DNA of 64,000 nt from Caballeronia pedi (GTDB lineage: Bacteria > Pseudomonadota > Gammaproteobacteria > Burkholderiales > Burkholderiaceae), in the NCBI RefSeq assembly GCF_001544915.2, contig NZ_FCOE02000004.1, positions 248,001 to 312,000 of the forward strand, given 5' to 3'. Numbering within the stretch: position 1 is the first letter of the stretch; every line of letters begins with the position of its first letter. This document shows, in pieces, positions 1 to 7,857 of this stretch. The notes under the pieces are model-generated. The model was not told the DNA's origin. It ran no database searches and was given only the letters and a program-made list of their open reading frames with translations. The position numbers and the translations under genes are program-made.

Positions 1-10
1 GCCCGGAGGC

Positions 11-41
11 TTGCGTGTGGGCGATTTGGCTGTGGTACAAT
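11..41 (+). promoter_or_regulatory. Likely promoter of the tRNA-Ala gene
   Basis: A TACAAT hexamer at 36-41 is a good -10 box, 11 bases before the mature tRNA start. TTGCGT at 11-16 could serve as a -35 box, but the spacer is 19 bases, longer than the ideal 17. Position and the strong -10 support a sigma-70 promoter; nothing else lies between it and the tRNA. Confidence 0.5.
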
Positions 42-52
42 TTTTCTTCGTT

Positions 53-128
<76 letters not shown>

Positions 129-162
129 CACGATATTCTCAGGCAGTCTCAGAAAGTCCCGA

Positions 163-196
163 AACCCCGCAGCCAGCAAGGCTCGCGGGGTTTTTT
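163..196 (+). terminator. Rho-independent terminator after tRNA-Ala
   Basis: An inverted repeat (AACCCCGC AGCC / GGCT c GCGGGGTT, loop AGCAA) is followed by six T residues at 191-196. It would end transcription from the tRNA before the element. Because it lies on the element side of the tRNA 3' end, it is probably carried by the integrated element. Confidence 0.8.
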
Positions 197-204
197 CATT
201 CCAG

Positions 205-244
205 TGTCATCCGACATCATCCTATGTCATGCCACGTCATGCGG
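205..244 (+). repeat. Four tandem 10-bp repeats, likely integrase arm sites
   Basis: TGTCATCCGA, CATCATCCTA, TGTCATGCCA and CGTCATGCGG follow each other without gaps, giving the consensus YRTCATSCNN. A 10-bp period places each copy on the same DNA face. The location between the attachment tRNA and the integrase gene suggests arm-type integrase or excisionase binding sites. The repeats are seen directly; the role is inferred. Confidence 0.6.
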
Positions 245-499
245 GGCATATTCAGGGGGCATGCCTAGCCGCCACATGGACGATGCCCCCAGCACGATTC
301 ACGGCGCTTTGACGCGCTCCTCAGGCCAGTGGCCGGAACTCTTGATTCAATCTCACAGCGCTCCCGCGCTCCCTCAAGGGCAAGCGGTCGATCAATTACT
401 GCACGTTATATACGGATACAAAAAAGTTCTAACGCGATCCCCTCTAAAGCCTTGACGAATGTAGGGTTTTCAGCCGATTCTAGATAGCCGTTGTTTGGT

Positions 500-1720
500 A
501 TGAGGAATGCGGTGTCGTTGACGGATGTAGCTATAAAAAACGCGCGCCCCAGGGACAAGGCATATCGAATCACCGATGGTGCCGGAATGTACCTGGAGAT
601 TACCCCATCCGGCGGTAAGCATTGGCGGCTGAAATATCGATTTTCCGGTAAGGAAAAGCGACTCGCTCTTGGGTCGTATCCGCTGGTTTCGCTCAAGGAT
701 GCCCGCAGGCGTCGTGACGACGCTCGCCGTTTATTGGCTAACGGCATCGATCCAGGCGTTGAGCGTCGTATCCAGAAAGCAGCCGCTGTCGCACGTTCGG
801 CCAATAGCTTTGAGGTTGTTGCTCGTGAGTGGTTCGCAAGACAGGCTCCGACGTGGGCAAGGTCGCACGCCGATAAGGTCATTGCTCGTCTCGAGAATGA
901 CGTCTTCCCGTGGCTAGGCGGTCGGCCAATTGCGGATATCTCAGCACCCGACGTCCTCGCCGTCCTACGGCGCGTGGAGAAGCGGGGAGCTCTTGATACG
1001 GCTCATCGTGTTCACCAAAACTGTGGTCAGGTATTTCGCTACGCTATAGCGACAGGTCGTGCGTCTAGAGATGTGTCGGCCGACCTGCGTGGAGCGCTCG
1101 CGCCCGCGCAACACACCCACTTCGCGGCGATCACTCAACCGCAAGAGGTGGCGGAGCTGTTGCGTGCCCTTGACGGCTTTCAGGGTACCTTCGTCGTGCA
1201 ATGCGCGCTACGGCTCGGCCCGCTACTTTTCGTACGGCCAGGAGAGCTTAGAACCGCGCACTGGAGGGACTTTGATCTTGAAGGTGCGCAGTGGCGCTAT
1301 AACGTTTCCAAAACAAGAACTGACCATCTCGTTCCGCTATCCACCCAGGCGGTGAGCATCCTCAGCGACCTCCACGCTCTTACGGGACATAGGCAGTTTG
1401 TATTTCCTGGACGTGACGTACGTAAGCCGATGAGCGGCGCGGCGGTCAATGCGGCGCTTCGGAGACTGGGCTACGACACGAAAACAGAGATAACTGGGCA
1501 TGGGTTTCGAGCGATGGCACGAACAATCCTTCATGAGCAGCTTCGATTCCCATGCGAGGTGATTGAACATCAGCTCGCCCATCGAGTCGCCGACAACCTT
1601 GGAACGGCATATAACCGCACGAAATTCATCGACGATCGTGTGCGCATGATGCAAGTGTGGGCAGACTATCTCGACAAGCTCAAAGCGGGTTCGCCTGTTG
1701 CAGCCGTCGATGCGCGCTAG
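500..1720 (+). CDS. P4-type tyrosine integrase (site-specific recombinase)
   Basis: A 406-residue integrase that would insert and excise the element at the tRNA-Ala 3' end. The N-terminal arm-binding domain (about residues 5-90) opens with the family-typical LTDVAIKNARP and contains LALGSYPLVSLKDAR. The core-binding domain follows, then the catalytic domain with Arg in RPGELR (near residue 245), HGFR (His334/Arg337), a further His in HQLAHR and the nucleophile Tyr in YNRTKF (near 371). All catalytic residues are present, so it looks functional. I chose ATG 500; a TTG at 491 in frame would add three residues. It reads away from the tRNA, the usual P4-like arrangement. Confidence 0.93.
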   Translation: MRNAVSLTDVAIKNARPRDKAYRITDGAGMYLEITPSGGKHWRLKYRFSGKEKRLALGSYPLVSLKDARRRRDDARRLLANGIDPGVERRIQKAAAVARSANSFEVVAREWFARQAPTWARSHADKVIARLENDVFPWLGGRPIADISAPDVLAVLRRVEKRGALDTAHRVHQNCGQVFRYAIATGRASRDVSADLRGALAPAQHTHFAAITQPQEVAELLRALDGFQGTFVVQCALRLGPLLFVRPGELRTAHWRDFDLEGAQWRYNVSKTRTDHLVPLSTQAVSILSDLHALTGHRQFVFPGRDVRKPMSGAAVNAALRRLGYDTKTEITGHGFRAMARTILHEQLRFPCEVIEHQLAHRVADNLGTAYNRTKFIDDRVRMMQVWADYLDKLKAGSPVAAVDAR

Positions 1721-1749
1721 TCTGACACAGACCATGCGACCAAACGCCG

Positions 1750-2337
1750 ATGGACTTCATCGACTACCGCTTTTGGGTAGCGCTCGACAAGTGGACCGCA
1801 AGGGAGGCGGCGCTTCTGCTTGACGCGAAGGACCCGTACCTGCACTCGAATTTCGACATCCGATCGAAGGGCGGTCAACCGGGATACGAGAAGGCAAGGC
1901 TGATTGCCGCAGTCATCAAACGCACGAACTGGGGACGACGCTACGGTGTCTGTAAATGGGAGGTGAAGGAGGATCCTATATATATATGCGATGCGGTGCG
2001 GCATGCCGGCTTCACTTTACCGGCTCCGTTGATTCGTGAACTCGCGAAACGCCAATCGCGTGAAGAGCCAAGAGCGGCGCCAAGATTCGGCGAAGGCGAC
2101 GGCAGCAAAAGTGCAGCAACAAAAGAACGTCAAACGATGCTCAAGATGATCATTGGGCTGGCAATGGGTGGCTATCGTATGGATCCGGACGCCCACCGAA
2201 ATCTACACGCAAAAGAAATGCGACTTGATCTCGAGCGTGCAGGTGTCGCCCTTGACGATGCGACCATTAAAAAGTATCTCGACGAAGCGCGCCGCTTGCG
2301 ACGATCCGTGCTAGACGGGCAAAGGCAGATTGATTGA
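1750..2337 (+). CDS. Hypothetical element protein
   Basis: A 195-residue protein of unknown function, 29 bases after the integrase on the same strand and perhaps co-transcribed. No membrane segment or signal peptide is visible. The N-terminal part (FIDYRFWVALDKWTAREAALLL) resembles a short leader found in small proteins of integrative elements, and the C-terminal 60 residues (TMLKMIIGLAMGGYRMDP ... DDATIKKYLDEA) are charged and helical, looking like a small DNA-binding or oligomerisation module. These resemblances are from memory, not from an alignment. I do not assign a function. Confidence 0.7.
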   Translation: MDFIDYRFWVALDKWTAREAALLLDAKDPYLHSNFDIRSKGGQPGYEKARLIAAVIKRTNWGRRYGVCKWEVKEDPIYICDAVRHAGFTLPAPLIRELAKRQSREEPRAAPRFGEGDGSKSAATKERQTMLKMIIGLAMGGYRMDPDAHRNLHAKEMRLDLERAGVALDDATIKKYLDEARRLRRSVLDGQRQID

Positions 2338-2460
2338 GACGCCTCGCGCGGAGCGCCTCTGTGTTCTCACCTCTGGTTGAGCCGCTTCTCCGATCGAGGC
2401 TTACGTCTCGTCGTTTCGCGGAGTCCAGCCAGGATAGGCGGACCTGGTCACAACCGCTGA

Positions 2461-3261
2461 TCAGTTCACGCCAGCAATTTGAGCTGTCACAGCAGAGTGT
2501 TTGGTACGGAGGTCCAGAGGTAGATCGACGGTAAGCGCTGATTCTCCTGTGAAGCTTTCCACAGTGATTCGGACGGCAACTGACTGCATTGGGGCAGATA
2601 TGTTTCGCACTAGCATCCATGAAAACGCCGCGACATAGCGCTGGGGGGCAATGAATGTACTCATCGAGGGGAGCAATATCAACTCTGGGCGCAGGCGCAG
2701 TACACGAGCGCTCGAGTTCTCGATAATCACGTCGCCATGCTCCGTGAGTCTGGCGAACACTGACTCATGTATGGCGTTTGTCGGCACGATGCCGAAGGGC
2801 CGCACTAGCAACGGTAGTGACGTTTCTGCTTCGTCGGCTGACAAGTTTGGAGTCGCTCGAATCCATTCGAAGCGAGCACGGAATAATTCTTCGCAGGCGA
2901 CGTCGCGAGCGACAAGTGAAAATTCAATTATCGCGCTGTCACCGACGTCGATTTGACAGAGAGAGGGCATTACAAAAACGGATGTCGCTTGGCTCTCGGG
3001 AAGTCGATGCATTGACGAGTAAACGATGAGTTGGTTAGTGCCGACGTTTCGCAGTTTTAAGCGGGCGTAACGAGTGTCTGAGCCAAGAACAACGCACTGC
3101 TTGTCAAACGAAAGCGCATTTTGGAGCTCAGATCGGCGCTCGTGACCACCCTGATGTAATGACGGTCGATCAAGATGGCCTTTGCGAGCGAAGCGGCGCT
3201 TCGGCCGGGATTGCGGCAATAGTTTGAACCAAATTTTTTTAAGCTTTTTATTTTGTGACAT
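2461..3261 (-). CDS. Pilus-chaperone-like (PapD-type) protein without visible signal peptide
   Basis: A 266-residue protein whose residues about 50-265 read like a periplasmic fimbrial chaperone: an N-terminal immunoglobulin-type domain with a beta-strand pattern (RYARLKLRNVGTNQLIVYSS), the central linker-like VMPSLCQIDVGDSAIIEF, and LPLLVRPFGIVPT where chaperones carry the lV.YRP segment. Usual chaperones are about 230-250 residues with a cleaved signal. Here the first 45 residues are basic (KKLKKIWFKLL, RPKRRFARKG) and show no signal peptide. No pilin or usher gene lies nearby, so it may be an orphan or a decayed remnant. It is divergent from the response regulator at 3593. ATG 3261 is chosen over GTG 3276. 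Confidence 0.5.
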   Translation of the reverse strand: MSQNKKLKKIWFKLLPQSRPKRRFARKGHLDRPSLHQGGHERRSELQNALSFDKQCVVLGSDTRYARLKLRNVGTNQLIVYSSMHRLPESQATSVFVMPSLCQIDVGDSAIIEFSLVARDVACEELFRARFEWIRATPNLSADEAETSLPLLVRPFGIVPTNAIHESVFARLTEHGDVIIENSSARVLRLRPELILLPSMSTFIAPQRYVAAFSWMLVRNISAPMQSVAVRITVESFTGESALTVDLPLDLRTKHSAVTAQIAGVN

Positions 3262-3592
3262 TGAGAGACTCCGCACTGGATAACGCTCCTCATAGCCGCA
3301 CCGTCTTTCATCTTATCTTGAGGCAATTGTCTTATGCAGCAGTATTTGTTTCAATCATAATGTGTCCGATGACAGTTCGTACCAGTACGATTCGCCTGTT
3401 ACATATTGTCGCGGTGGGCAACTGGATATCATTCATTCAATATCTGAATGTTGGGTCTTCCAAAGACTGTCCAATATTTCGTACTTGTCTGATTGAGCGG
3501 GTAGCTTTCCGTACTCTAACCTTAGGCCTTTTGACGCAGCCTATCGGCCGCAGCCAGTTCGAAAGATACCTTAGAGAAATAAGGCGACAACA
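3262..3592. other. Divergent intergenic region, noncoding
   Basis: About 330 bases between the chaperone-like gene (minus) and the response regulator gene (plus). It is visibly A+T-richer than the rest of the window and must contain both promoters. I see no convincing consensus promoter, operator or small gene. Confidence 0.4.
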
Positions 3593-4264
3593 TTGTCTAT
3601 AAAAGTTATTGCGGCCGACAGTCACCCGGTTACTGCGCTGGGCATTGAGACAGTGTTAAGGCAGTGCAGTGGCGTGACAGTTATTGGCATACTGCGCAGC
3701 GCTATCGAGATATCAAGCCTTGCAGCGACTAATGCTTTTAATGTGATCGTCATGGATAAGGAAGCGGCCTCGAAATGCATAGGCGGAACAACCATTCCAC
3801 TTATAAAACTCATCTTGGACGAGTTCCCTGGCGTGGGGGTTGTCTTGCACTCTTGTGCTCGTAATGCTGCATACGTGGCGACGCTTTCTCAACTGGGCGT
3901 ACACGCGATGCTCGATGAGGACGATGTGATTATGCATCTTCACGTGGCCATTAGAGTGGCGAATGCGAGAGCCAACTATATTTCGCCCAAGCTCGCTGAG
4001 ATGAGCGTAATCGAACCGCTTATATCTGGGGATGTAAGACCGTTGTCTCGCTGTGAGATCCATGTCATTCGATCTGTCCTTTCAGGGCATTCCGTAAAGG
4101 AAATCTCGTTGACGCGTTTTAGATCCAAACAAACGATAAGCACGCACAAAAAGAACGCTATGCGGAAGTTGCAGGTTACGTCCGACGCTGAGCTCTTTAG
4201 AGCGTTTTCCGAAGACGATTTCGTTCTTGTGGAACTAACTTGCGCGGATAATTCGCGCAATTAA
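3593..4264 (+). CDS. LuxR-family response regulator (RcsB-like)
   Basis: A 223-residue protein with an N-terminal receiver domain (about 1-125) and a C-terminal LuxR helix-turn-helix (about 148-205). The receiver keeps an acidic residue in IAADSHP and a candidate phospho-acceptor Asp55 in VIVMDKEA. The helix-turn-helix reads PLSRCEIHVIRSVLSGHSVKEI ... SKQTISTHKKNAMRKLQV, as in RcsB-type regulators of surface structures. No sensor kinase is adjacent, so it is an orphan regulator. The start is a TTG at 3593 with MSIKVIAADSHP immediately beginning the domain. The stop overlaps the ATG of the lipoprotein gene by one base. Low G+C composition points to transfer. Confidence 0.8.
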   Translation: MSIKVIAADSHPVTALGIETVLRQCSGVTVIGILRSAIEISSLAATNAFNVIVMDKEAASKCIGGTTIPLIKLILDEFPGVGVVLHSCARNAAYVATLSQLGVHAMLDEDDVIMHLHVAIRVANARANYISPKLAEMSVIEPLISGDVRPLSRCEIHVIRSVLSGHSVKEISLTRFRSKQTISTHKKNAMRKLQVTSDAELFRAFSEDDFVLVELTCADNSRN

Positions 4265-4770
4265 TGAATGAACGAGTGAATATTATGGAGTCTGTTATCC
4301 CAAAGCGTGTGGGCGCTATGTGTTTATGCATCATTCAGTGCGTGGTTGCGGTCCTCTTATCCGGGTGCAATGCTCCTGTCATCGAGCACTATCATCGTTT
4401 CGCAAAATTAAGTCCTGAACGCCGTCCAAAAATTAAGGGCTCAGTGGTCACGATAATCGAGACGGAAGTGCTCGAAACACAGATGAGCGAGCTCAAGCTG
4501 CAAGGATATGAACTCCTCGGCGTCTCCTGCTTTATAGATGTTGATATAGGAAAGCGAATGGAAGGAATCAGGGAGTTGGCGAAAAAAGAGGAGGCGGAAC
4601 TTGTTGTGACCTGGCAGGCACCGATGAACACTGCACATTTAAACACCCCGCCGTCAATCGAGCGACGAAAGGGTTGGGAAAGTATCAACACAGTTCAAGT
4701 ACCGGTCCCGATGAAAATGTATTGCGCATTTCCGATGTCGCTTCGCCGCTTTGCCTCACCGCAGGTTTAG
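4264..4770 (+). CDS. Predicted lipoprotein of unknown function
   Basis: A 168-residue protein with a hydrophobic N terminus and a clear lipobox (VLLSGC), so probably exported and lipidated. The mature part contains a strand-helix pattern (GSVVTIIETEVLETQMSELKLQGYELLGVSCF) that places a conserved-looking Cys after a GYELLG turn; I do not recognise the family. ATG 4264 overlaps the stop of the response regulator (translational coupling). In-frame ATGs at 4285 and 4318 would shorten the cytoplasmic lead without losing the lipobox. Co-transcription with the regulator suggests a linked surface function. Confidence 0.65.
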   Translation: MNERVNIMESVIPKRVGAMCLCIIQCVVAVLLSGCNAPVIEHYHRFAKLSPERRPKIKGSVVTIIETEVLETQMSELKLQGYELLGVSCFIDVDIGKRMEGIRELAKKEEAELVVTWQAPMNTAHLNTPPSIERRKGWESINTVQVPVPMKMYCAFPMSLRRFASPQV

Positions 4771-4863
4771 CTACCAGGAAGCGACTGGCGACGGCCGGCT
4801 TTCGAAGTAGGCACTATGTCGGACGCTTGTTAGCGGCGAACGGCATCCGACGCGTTGCGATAG

Positions 4864-4992
4864 TTATTTCTTCTGGTCGGGCTCCGGCTCAGGTTCTCCG
4901 ACATCGGGGACATCGCCGGGAGTGGGGCTGGGGGCCGGCGCGTCAGGAGGAGTTGAGGGGACGGAAGTCGGGTCTATCGGATCGGACGACAT
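4864..4992 (-). CDS. Small proline-rich protein
   Basis: A 42-residue reading frame (start MSSDPIDPTSVPSTPPDAP, end EPEPDQKK) rich in Pro, Asp and Glu and ending in two Lys. I recall similar short acidic proline-rich proteins in Burkholderiaceae, which supports it as a real gene, but no function is known to me. No signal peptide or membrane segment. It lies alone between the lipoprotein gene and the PRC-barrel gene. Confidence 0.5.
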   Translation of the reverse strand: MSSDPIDPTSVPSTPPDAPAPSPTPGDVPDVGEPEPEPDQKK

Positions 4993-5131
4993 TGCGGTTC
5001 TCCATAGGAATCGCGCAATAGTTGCGCAGTGATCATAGCGCAAAGACTATTCCCAAAATGAGACGAAGCAACGCCGAACCTGTCTTGCCATGGCGGTTCG
5101 GCGACCTGGGATCATTGCTGCGAACCCGCGG

Positions 5132-5560
5132 TCAATCGGCCTTTAGCTTACGCGGCGTCGGGGGAGTCTGGACCTTGTTGTATTCGAATTCCGGCGTGTT
5201 CTTCAGCGCTTGTTTCGTCGCTCCTGCGAGATAAAAATTGCCGTTGCGATTTTCGAGAGAAGCGATAGGAACAGCGACGTCATGAGTAGCCACACCCAAA
5301 AAGCCGCCGGCAGCAATCACAGCGGCAGACACGGTAGCGTCTGTCGTTATCACGAGATCTTTGATCGAGCCGATCTTTTCGTTCTTGTCGTTATAAACGG
5401 CTTTTCCGAGAATGCTCTTCTTCGCGCTCCACCCTTGAAGCAGCGCCTGTGACTGCTGCACCGTGACGCTCAGAGGCTGCGTCCCAGCAACTTGAGCTTG
5501 CGCGCTGACGCATGCTGCGCCGAGGATCAATGCGAGTGCGACTTGGTAGGTTTTCTTCAT
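5132..5560 (-). CDS. Exported PRC-barrel domain protein
   Basis: A 142-residue protein with a classic signal peptide (MKKTYQVALALILGAACVSAQA, cleavage near residue 22), hence periplasmic. Residues about 48-112 form a PRC-barrel: a GKAVYNDKNEKIGSIKDLVIT strand pair, then AAVIAAGGFLGVATHDVAVPIASLE. Exported PRC-barrel proteins are widespread in proteobacteria and of unclear role. ATG 5560 is preferred because an AAGG lies 9-12 bases upstream; an in-frame ATG at 5569 would add three residues. Its upstream region is long and noncoding. Confidence 0.8.
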   Translation of the reverse strand: MKKTYQVALALILGAACVSAQAQVAGTQPLSVTVQQSQALLQGWSAKKSILGKAVYNDKNEKIGSIKDLVITTDATVSAAVIAAGGFLGVATHDVAVPIASLENRNGNFYLAGATKQALKNTPEFEYNKVQTPPTPRKLKAD

Positions 5561-5972
5561 AGTTGACATCCTTGATTGAAAGGCTCCTCGAGTTGCAAAA
5601 ATCGGACCCGATGAAAGCTTTGGCCGTCGCGGCTTGGTGACATCACCATGAGAGAACTGATGAATTCGGGTGTCGTAAGTCGCGCATCGCACTTGAACGG
5701 ATGACGAAATATTGATTCATCGCCGGCCCATGGCTTTGCGTGTACTGCGCTCATCAAGCTGATTCTCAGTTGCACAAATTGCCGACTGACAGTTGATCGA
5801 AGAAGTCGATGCCTCAGGTACATCTTGGCTGGAGACCTTACTGCATATAGCCCAGCATCCGAATTCGGGTGTGACGTTCATCGGATTAGGACAAGCCCGA
5901 ACTTGGTGGCGCGAAGCTTTGGCTTGCGCGTCCGGATGAGCCGGACCCGCGCTTCTCAAAGAGGACGAGGTC
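5561..5972. other. Noncoding stretch before alpA
   Basis: About 410 bases between the PRC-barrel gene (minus) and the AlpA gene (plus). Short reading frames on both strands do not resemble proteins. It must hold the promoters for both genes, and a GAGGACGAGG ribosome site precedes alpA. Confidence 0.4.
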
Positions 5973-6176
5973 ATGAGCATTCAAACTCCGCAAGCAATTT
6001 TGCGCCGGAAGCAAGTAGAGGCGTTGACTGGGCTGTCGCGATCTACGATCTATGCCCGGATCAGTCAGAAGACGTTTCCTGCGCCTATTGCTCTTGGGCC
6101 GCGCTGTGTTGGTTGGCGTCTGGGCGACATCGAGGCCTTCCTCGTCGCGCCTGCAACGTATCGCGTGGAGAACTGA
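5973..6176 (+). CDS. AlpA-family helix-turn-helix regulator
   Basis: A 67-residue MerR-like winged helix-turn-helix protein. The pattern LRRKQVEALTGLSRSTIYARISQKTFPAPIALGPRCVGWRLGDIEAFL is diagnostic of the AlpA/phage regulator family, with the GW(R) turn and I.AFL end. Such proteins act as excisionase-like or transcription activators in P4-like satellites. It lies directly upstream of the structured leader and the replication operon, fitting a role in controlling excision or that operon. A strong purine-rich ribosome site precedes ATG 5973. Confidence 0.88.
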   Translation: MSIQTPQAILRRKQVEALTGLSRSTIYARISQKTFPAPIALGPRCVGWRLGDIEAFLVAPATYRVEN

Positions 6177-6355
6177 GCATGCTGGCCACTTTATCCGGAA
6201 ACTGCGCATTGCCCCGAAACCGACGCTCGGTAGTCGATGTGCGGAGTTTTCCTTCTAGCGGAGTCGATGCGGATCGTGCGCTGTGCAAGGCAGCGCATCT
6301 CGGTCGTGGCCGCTGCGCGGTGGGTAGCGCCACATACTGGCGGCAGCCGGAAGTC

Positions 6356-6383
6356 AAAAAAAGGGCCGGCACAGTGGCCGGCC
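6356..6383 (-). terminator. Minus-strand Rho-independent terminator
   Basis: The inverted repeat GGCCGGC (364-370) / GCCGGCC (377-383) flanks a 6-base loop, with seven A residues at 6356-6362 on the plus strand, which is a T run when read on the minus strand. That is a textbook terminator for leftward transcription, although no protein gene is seen on the minus strand to the right of it. Coordinates in parentheses are offsets from 6000. Confidence 0.6.
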
Positions 6384-6499
6384 AAGAAGACAACCCCAAT
6401 AGCGATGCTAGTCGAGCCCGCGCGCACGCGCCATTGGACTGGTACGAAATTGCGATCGGCTTGACGCACGCCGAATCGGTCGTTTATTCTCCGGGAACG

Positions 6500-6700
6500 G
6501 TGCTCAAAACACCATGTCTAGCGGTCAAGCCACCCCGTCAGTCCGTGGCTTTTGTTTCGCCTATTGGTTTTGCTCCAATGGGCGGGAGTGCGGCTAATAA
6601 AAGACCCGCAAGGGGAATATGCCCGCCGTCTAGACACGGTTTTGAGCTCCTGCCCACCCGTCTCAAAAACGGGCCGATCGTCTCGTCTAGGAGCAAAGCC
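6500..6700. ncRNA. Structured leader / candidate C4-CI-type regulatory RNA
   Basis: On the plus strand CCCGT (6657-6661) pairs with ACGGG (6669-6673). The hairpin loop CTCAAAA (6662-6668) is a perfect complement of TTTTGAG at 6640-6646, a possible kissing or pseudoknot contact. GCTCCT (6646-6651) is complementary to AGGAGC (6689-6694), the ribosome site of the gene starting at 6701. This resembles the logic of P4 CI / P1 C4 antisense RNAs that control satellite replication operons, but I cannot confirm family membership. A minus-strand terminator at 6356-6383 also allows a leftward transcript, so strand is left open. Confidence 0.4.
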
Positions 6701-6880
6701 ATGCATGGCACTACCTTCGCTCGTCCCGAGCAAACGTATCCTCCGCTTCAAATCCAGATCATCAATCGAGCTCTGCGCGACGCTGCGCTTGCGCCCAGCG
6801 TGAATGATGCCCTTGACTGTTGCGCCGATGCTCTGCTGCATCTCGCCGAAATCATCCGTGCGGAGGTGTCTCATGGCTAA
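6701..6880 (+). CDS. Small hypothetical protein, first gene of the replication operon
   Basis: A 59-residue protein (MHGTTFARPEQTYPPLQIQ ... HLAEIIRAEVSHG), mostly helical, no membrane segment. The AGGAG ribosome site is 7 bases before ATG 6701 and may be masked by the upstream leader. Its stop overlaps the start of the next gene (ATG 6873), so translation is probably coupled. The reading frame stays open to the left for several hundred bases, but that part has repetitive noncoding character and I exclude it. Function unknown. Confidence 0.6.
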   Translation: MHGTTFARPEQTYPPLQIQIINRALRDAALAPSVNDALDCCADALLHLAEIIRAEVSHG

Positions 6881-7298
6881 GACTCGAAGCCACACCACAA
6901 TACCGCATGGCCTCGGCGCTGCTGGGATGCTTGAATTCTTCTTCGAGCGTTTCGACACGTCGACCGCTTCGGATAGCGAGTTGGACTTCCTCTCTGGCTG
7001 CTCCGAAGCCGCCACGCTCCAGGCGTTCTCGTTTTCTTCGCTTGCCTCCAACGCAGCATGTGCGATCGATCTCGCTCGAGAAAGCGCGCACCTCGGTGCC
7101 TGTGAGCGCGCTGGCGCGCGGATCGATCATTCGACTTTGCTTTTTCAACTTGCGAGCGAATTCAAGCTCATCGGGCAGATGATGCACATCGCATCGGAGG
7201 CGGATTGGTGTTTGCGTCAACGCCTGTCAGACCGTCTCAGAGTCGAACTTTTTCGTCGTGATCAGACCGATGAGTACTCCTCACGGGAGGGCGCATGA
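6873..7298 (+). CDS. Hypothetical satellite operon protein
   Basis: A 141-residue protein starting MAKTRSHTTIPHGLG at ATG 6873, overlapping the preceding gene by 8 bases and the following one by 4 (ATGA). Helical, with several Ser/Ala/Cys-rich stretches and no signal peptide or membrane helix. Small proteins of this sort are common between the AlpA and primase genes of P4-like elements and may act in copy control. I do not recognise the family. Confidence 0.7.
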   Translation: MAKTRSHTTIPHGLGAAGMLEFFFERFDTSTASDSELDFLSGCSEAATLQAFSFSSLASNAACAIDLARESAHLGACERAGARIDHSTLLFQLASEFKLIGQMMHIASEADWCLRQRLSDRLRVELFRRDQTDEYSSREGA

Positions 7299-7525
7299 GA
7301 GCGATCGACAACGAGCGCGTTGTGCTCGACATACAGAAAAGCGCGACGCAACGTATCCGCATCTCGCATCGTTGGTACAAGGGACGCCGCTACGTCGATA
7401 TTCGGTTGCTGGTGGCCGATCGCGCGGGAGACTTCGTCCCAACACGGCAGGGCATCTCTGTGCGCCCGGAATTGCTCGGGCAGGTCATTCAGGCGCTGGC
7501 GTTGGCGGTGAGGGAGTCCGTATGA
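7295..7525 (+). CDS. PC4/YdbC-like single-strand DNA-binding protein
   Basis: A 76-residue protein whose segment RIRISHRWYKGRRYVDIRLLVAD ... PTRQGISVRPELLGQVIQAL matches the transcriptional coactivator PC4/YdbC fold: basic beta strands with a conserved W/Y-rich KG turn, then an extended GI.V....L and a helix. PC4-like proteins bind single-stranded DNA as dimers. Placement directly upstream of the primase-helicase suggests a role in satellite DNA replication or operon control. It overlaps both neighbours by ATGA junctions. Confidence 0.75.
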   Translation: MRAIDNERVVLDIQKSATQRIRISHRWYKGRRYVDIRLLVADRAGDFVPTRQGISVRPELLGQVIQALALAVRESV

Positions 7526-7857
7526 ACGAGACCTACAAGCTCGGCATTGCGATCGGAGAAGGCAAATACGCAAGCCCAAGCCAATGCCTTTTGATGTGCG
7601 GCTTTCTCGTGTTCGAGGCCAAGCATGCGGACGAAGACCTGCGGCAATACGCTCGCCGTGTGCTCGACGCGGTGTTTGCTGCGGCCGCGGCGAACGGTTT
7701 CCGCCGTAGCGATTTGCTTGAGACGTTGATGTCCAAGGGTGAGCGTACACCCCGAATTTTGAACCTCGCTCGGCAAGCAACGGCGGCTATTGGTGACAAC
7801 CTCGCATTCGTCCGTGTGATTGCGCAGGCGGGCGTGCGCGCGGAGGGCGGTCAATGA
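7522..7857 (+). CDS. Hypothetical satellite operon protein
   Basis: A 111-residue protein starting MNETYKLGIAIGEGKYASP at ATG 7522, overlapping the PC4-like gene by 4 bases and the primase gene by 4. Predicted mostly helical; no signal peptide, membrane helix or known motif seen. The string of ATGA junctions argues it is expressed in fixed proportion with the replication proteins. Function unknown. Confidence 0.7.
   Translation: MNETYKLGIAIGEGKYASPSQCLLMCGFLVFEAKHADEDLRQYARRVLDAVFAAAAANGFRRSDLLETLMSKGERTPRILNLARQATAAIGDNLAFVRVIAQAGVRAEGGQ

Larger units (their letters stand above)
129..499. other. Element left end (attL side), noncoding
   Basis: About 370 bases between the tRNA and the integrase start. 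They hold the terminator at 163-196 and four tandem 10-bp repeats at 205-244, then a mixed-composition stretch ending in an A+T-rich patch near 395-440. I see no credible protein gene here. The layout, tRNA 3' end then short repeats then an integrase reading away, is that of a P4-type attL region. Confidence 0.6.

Noticed and set aside
6179-6700. Upstream extension of the 6701 gene
   Set aside because: The frame crosses hairpins, a minus-strand terminator and the structured leader, and the only good ribosome site is at 6701.
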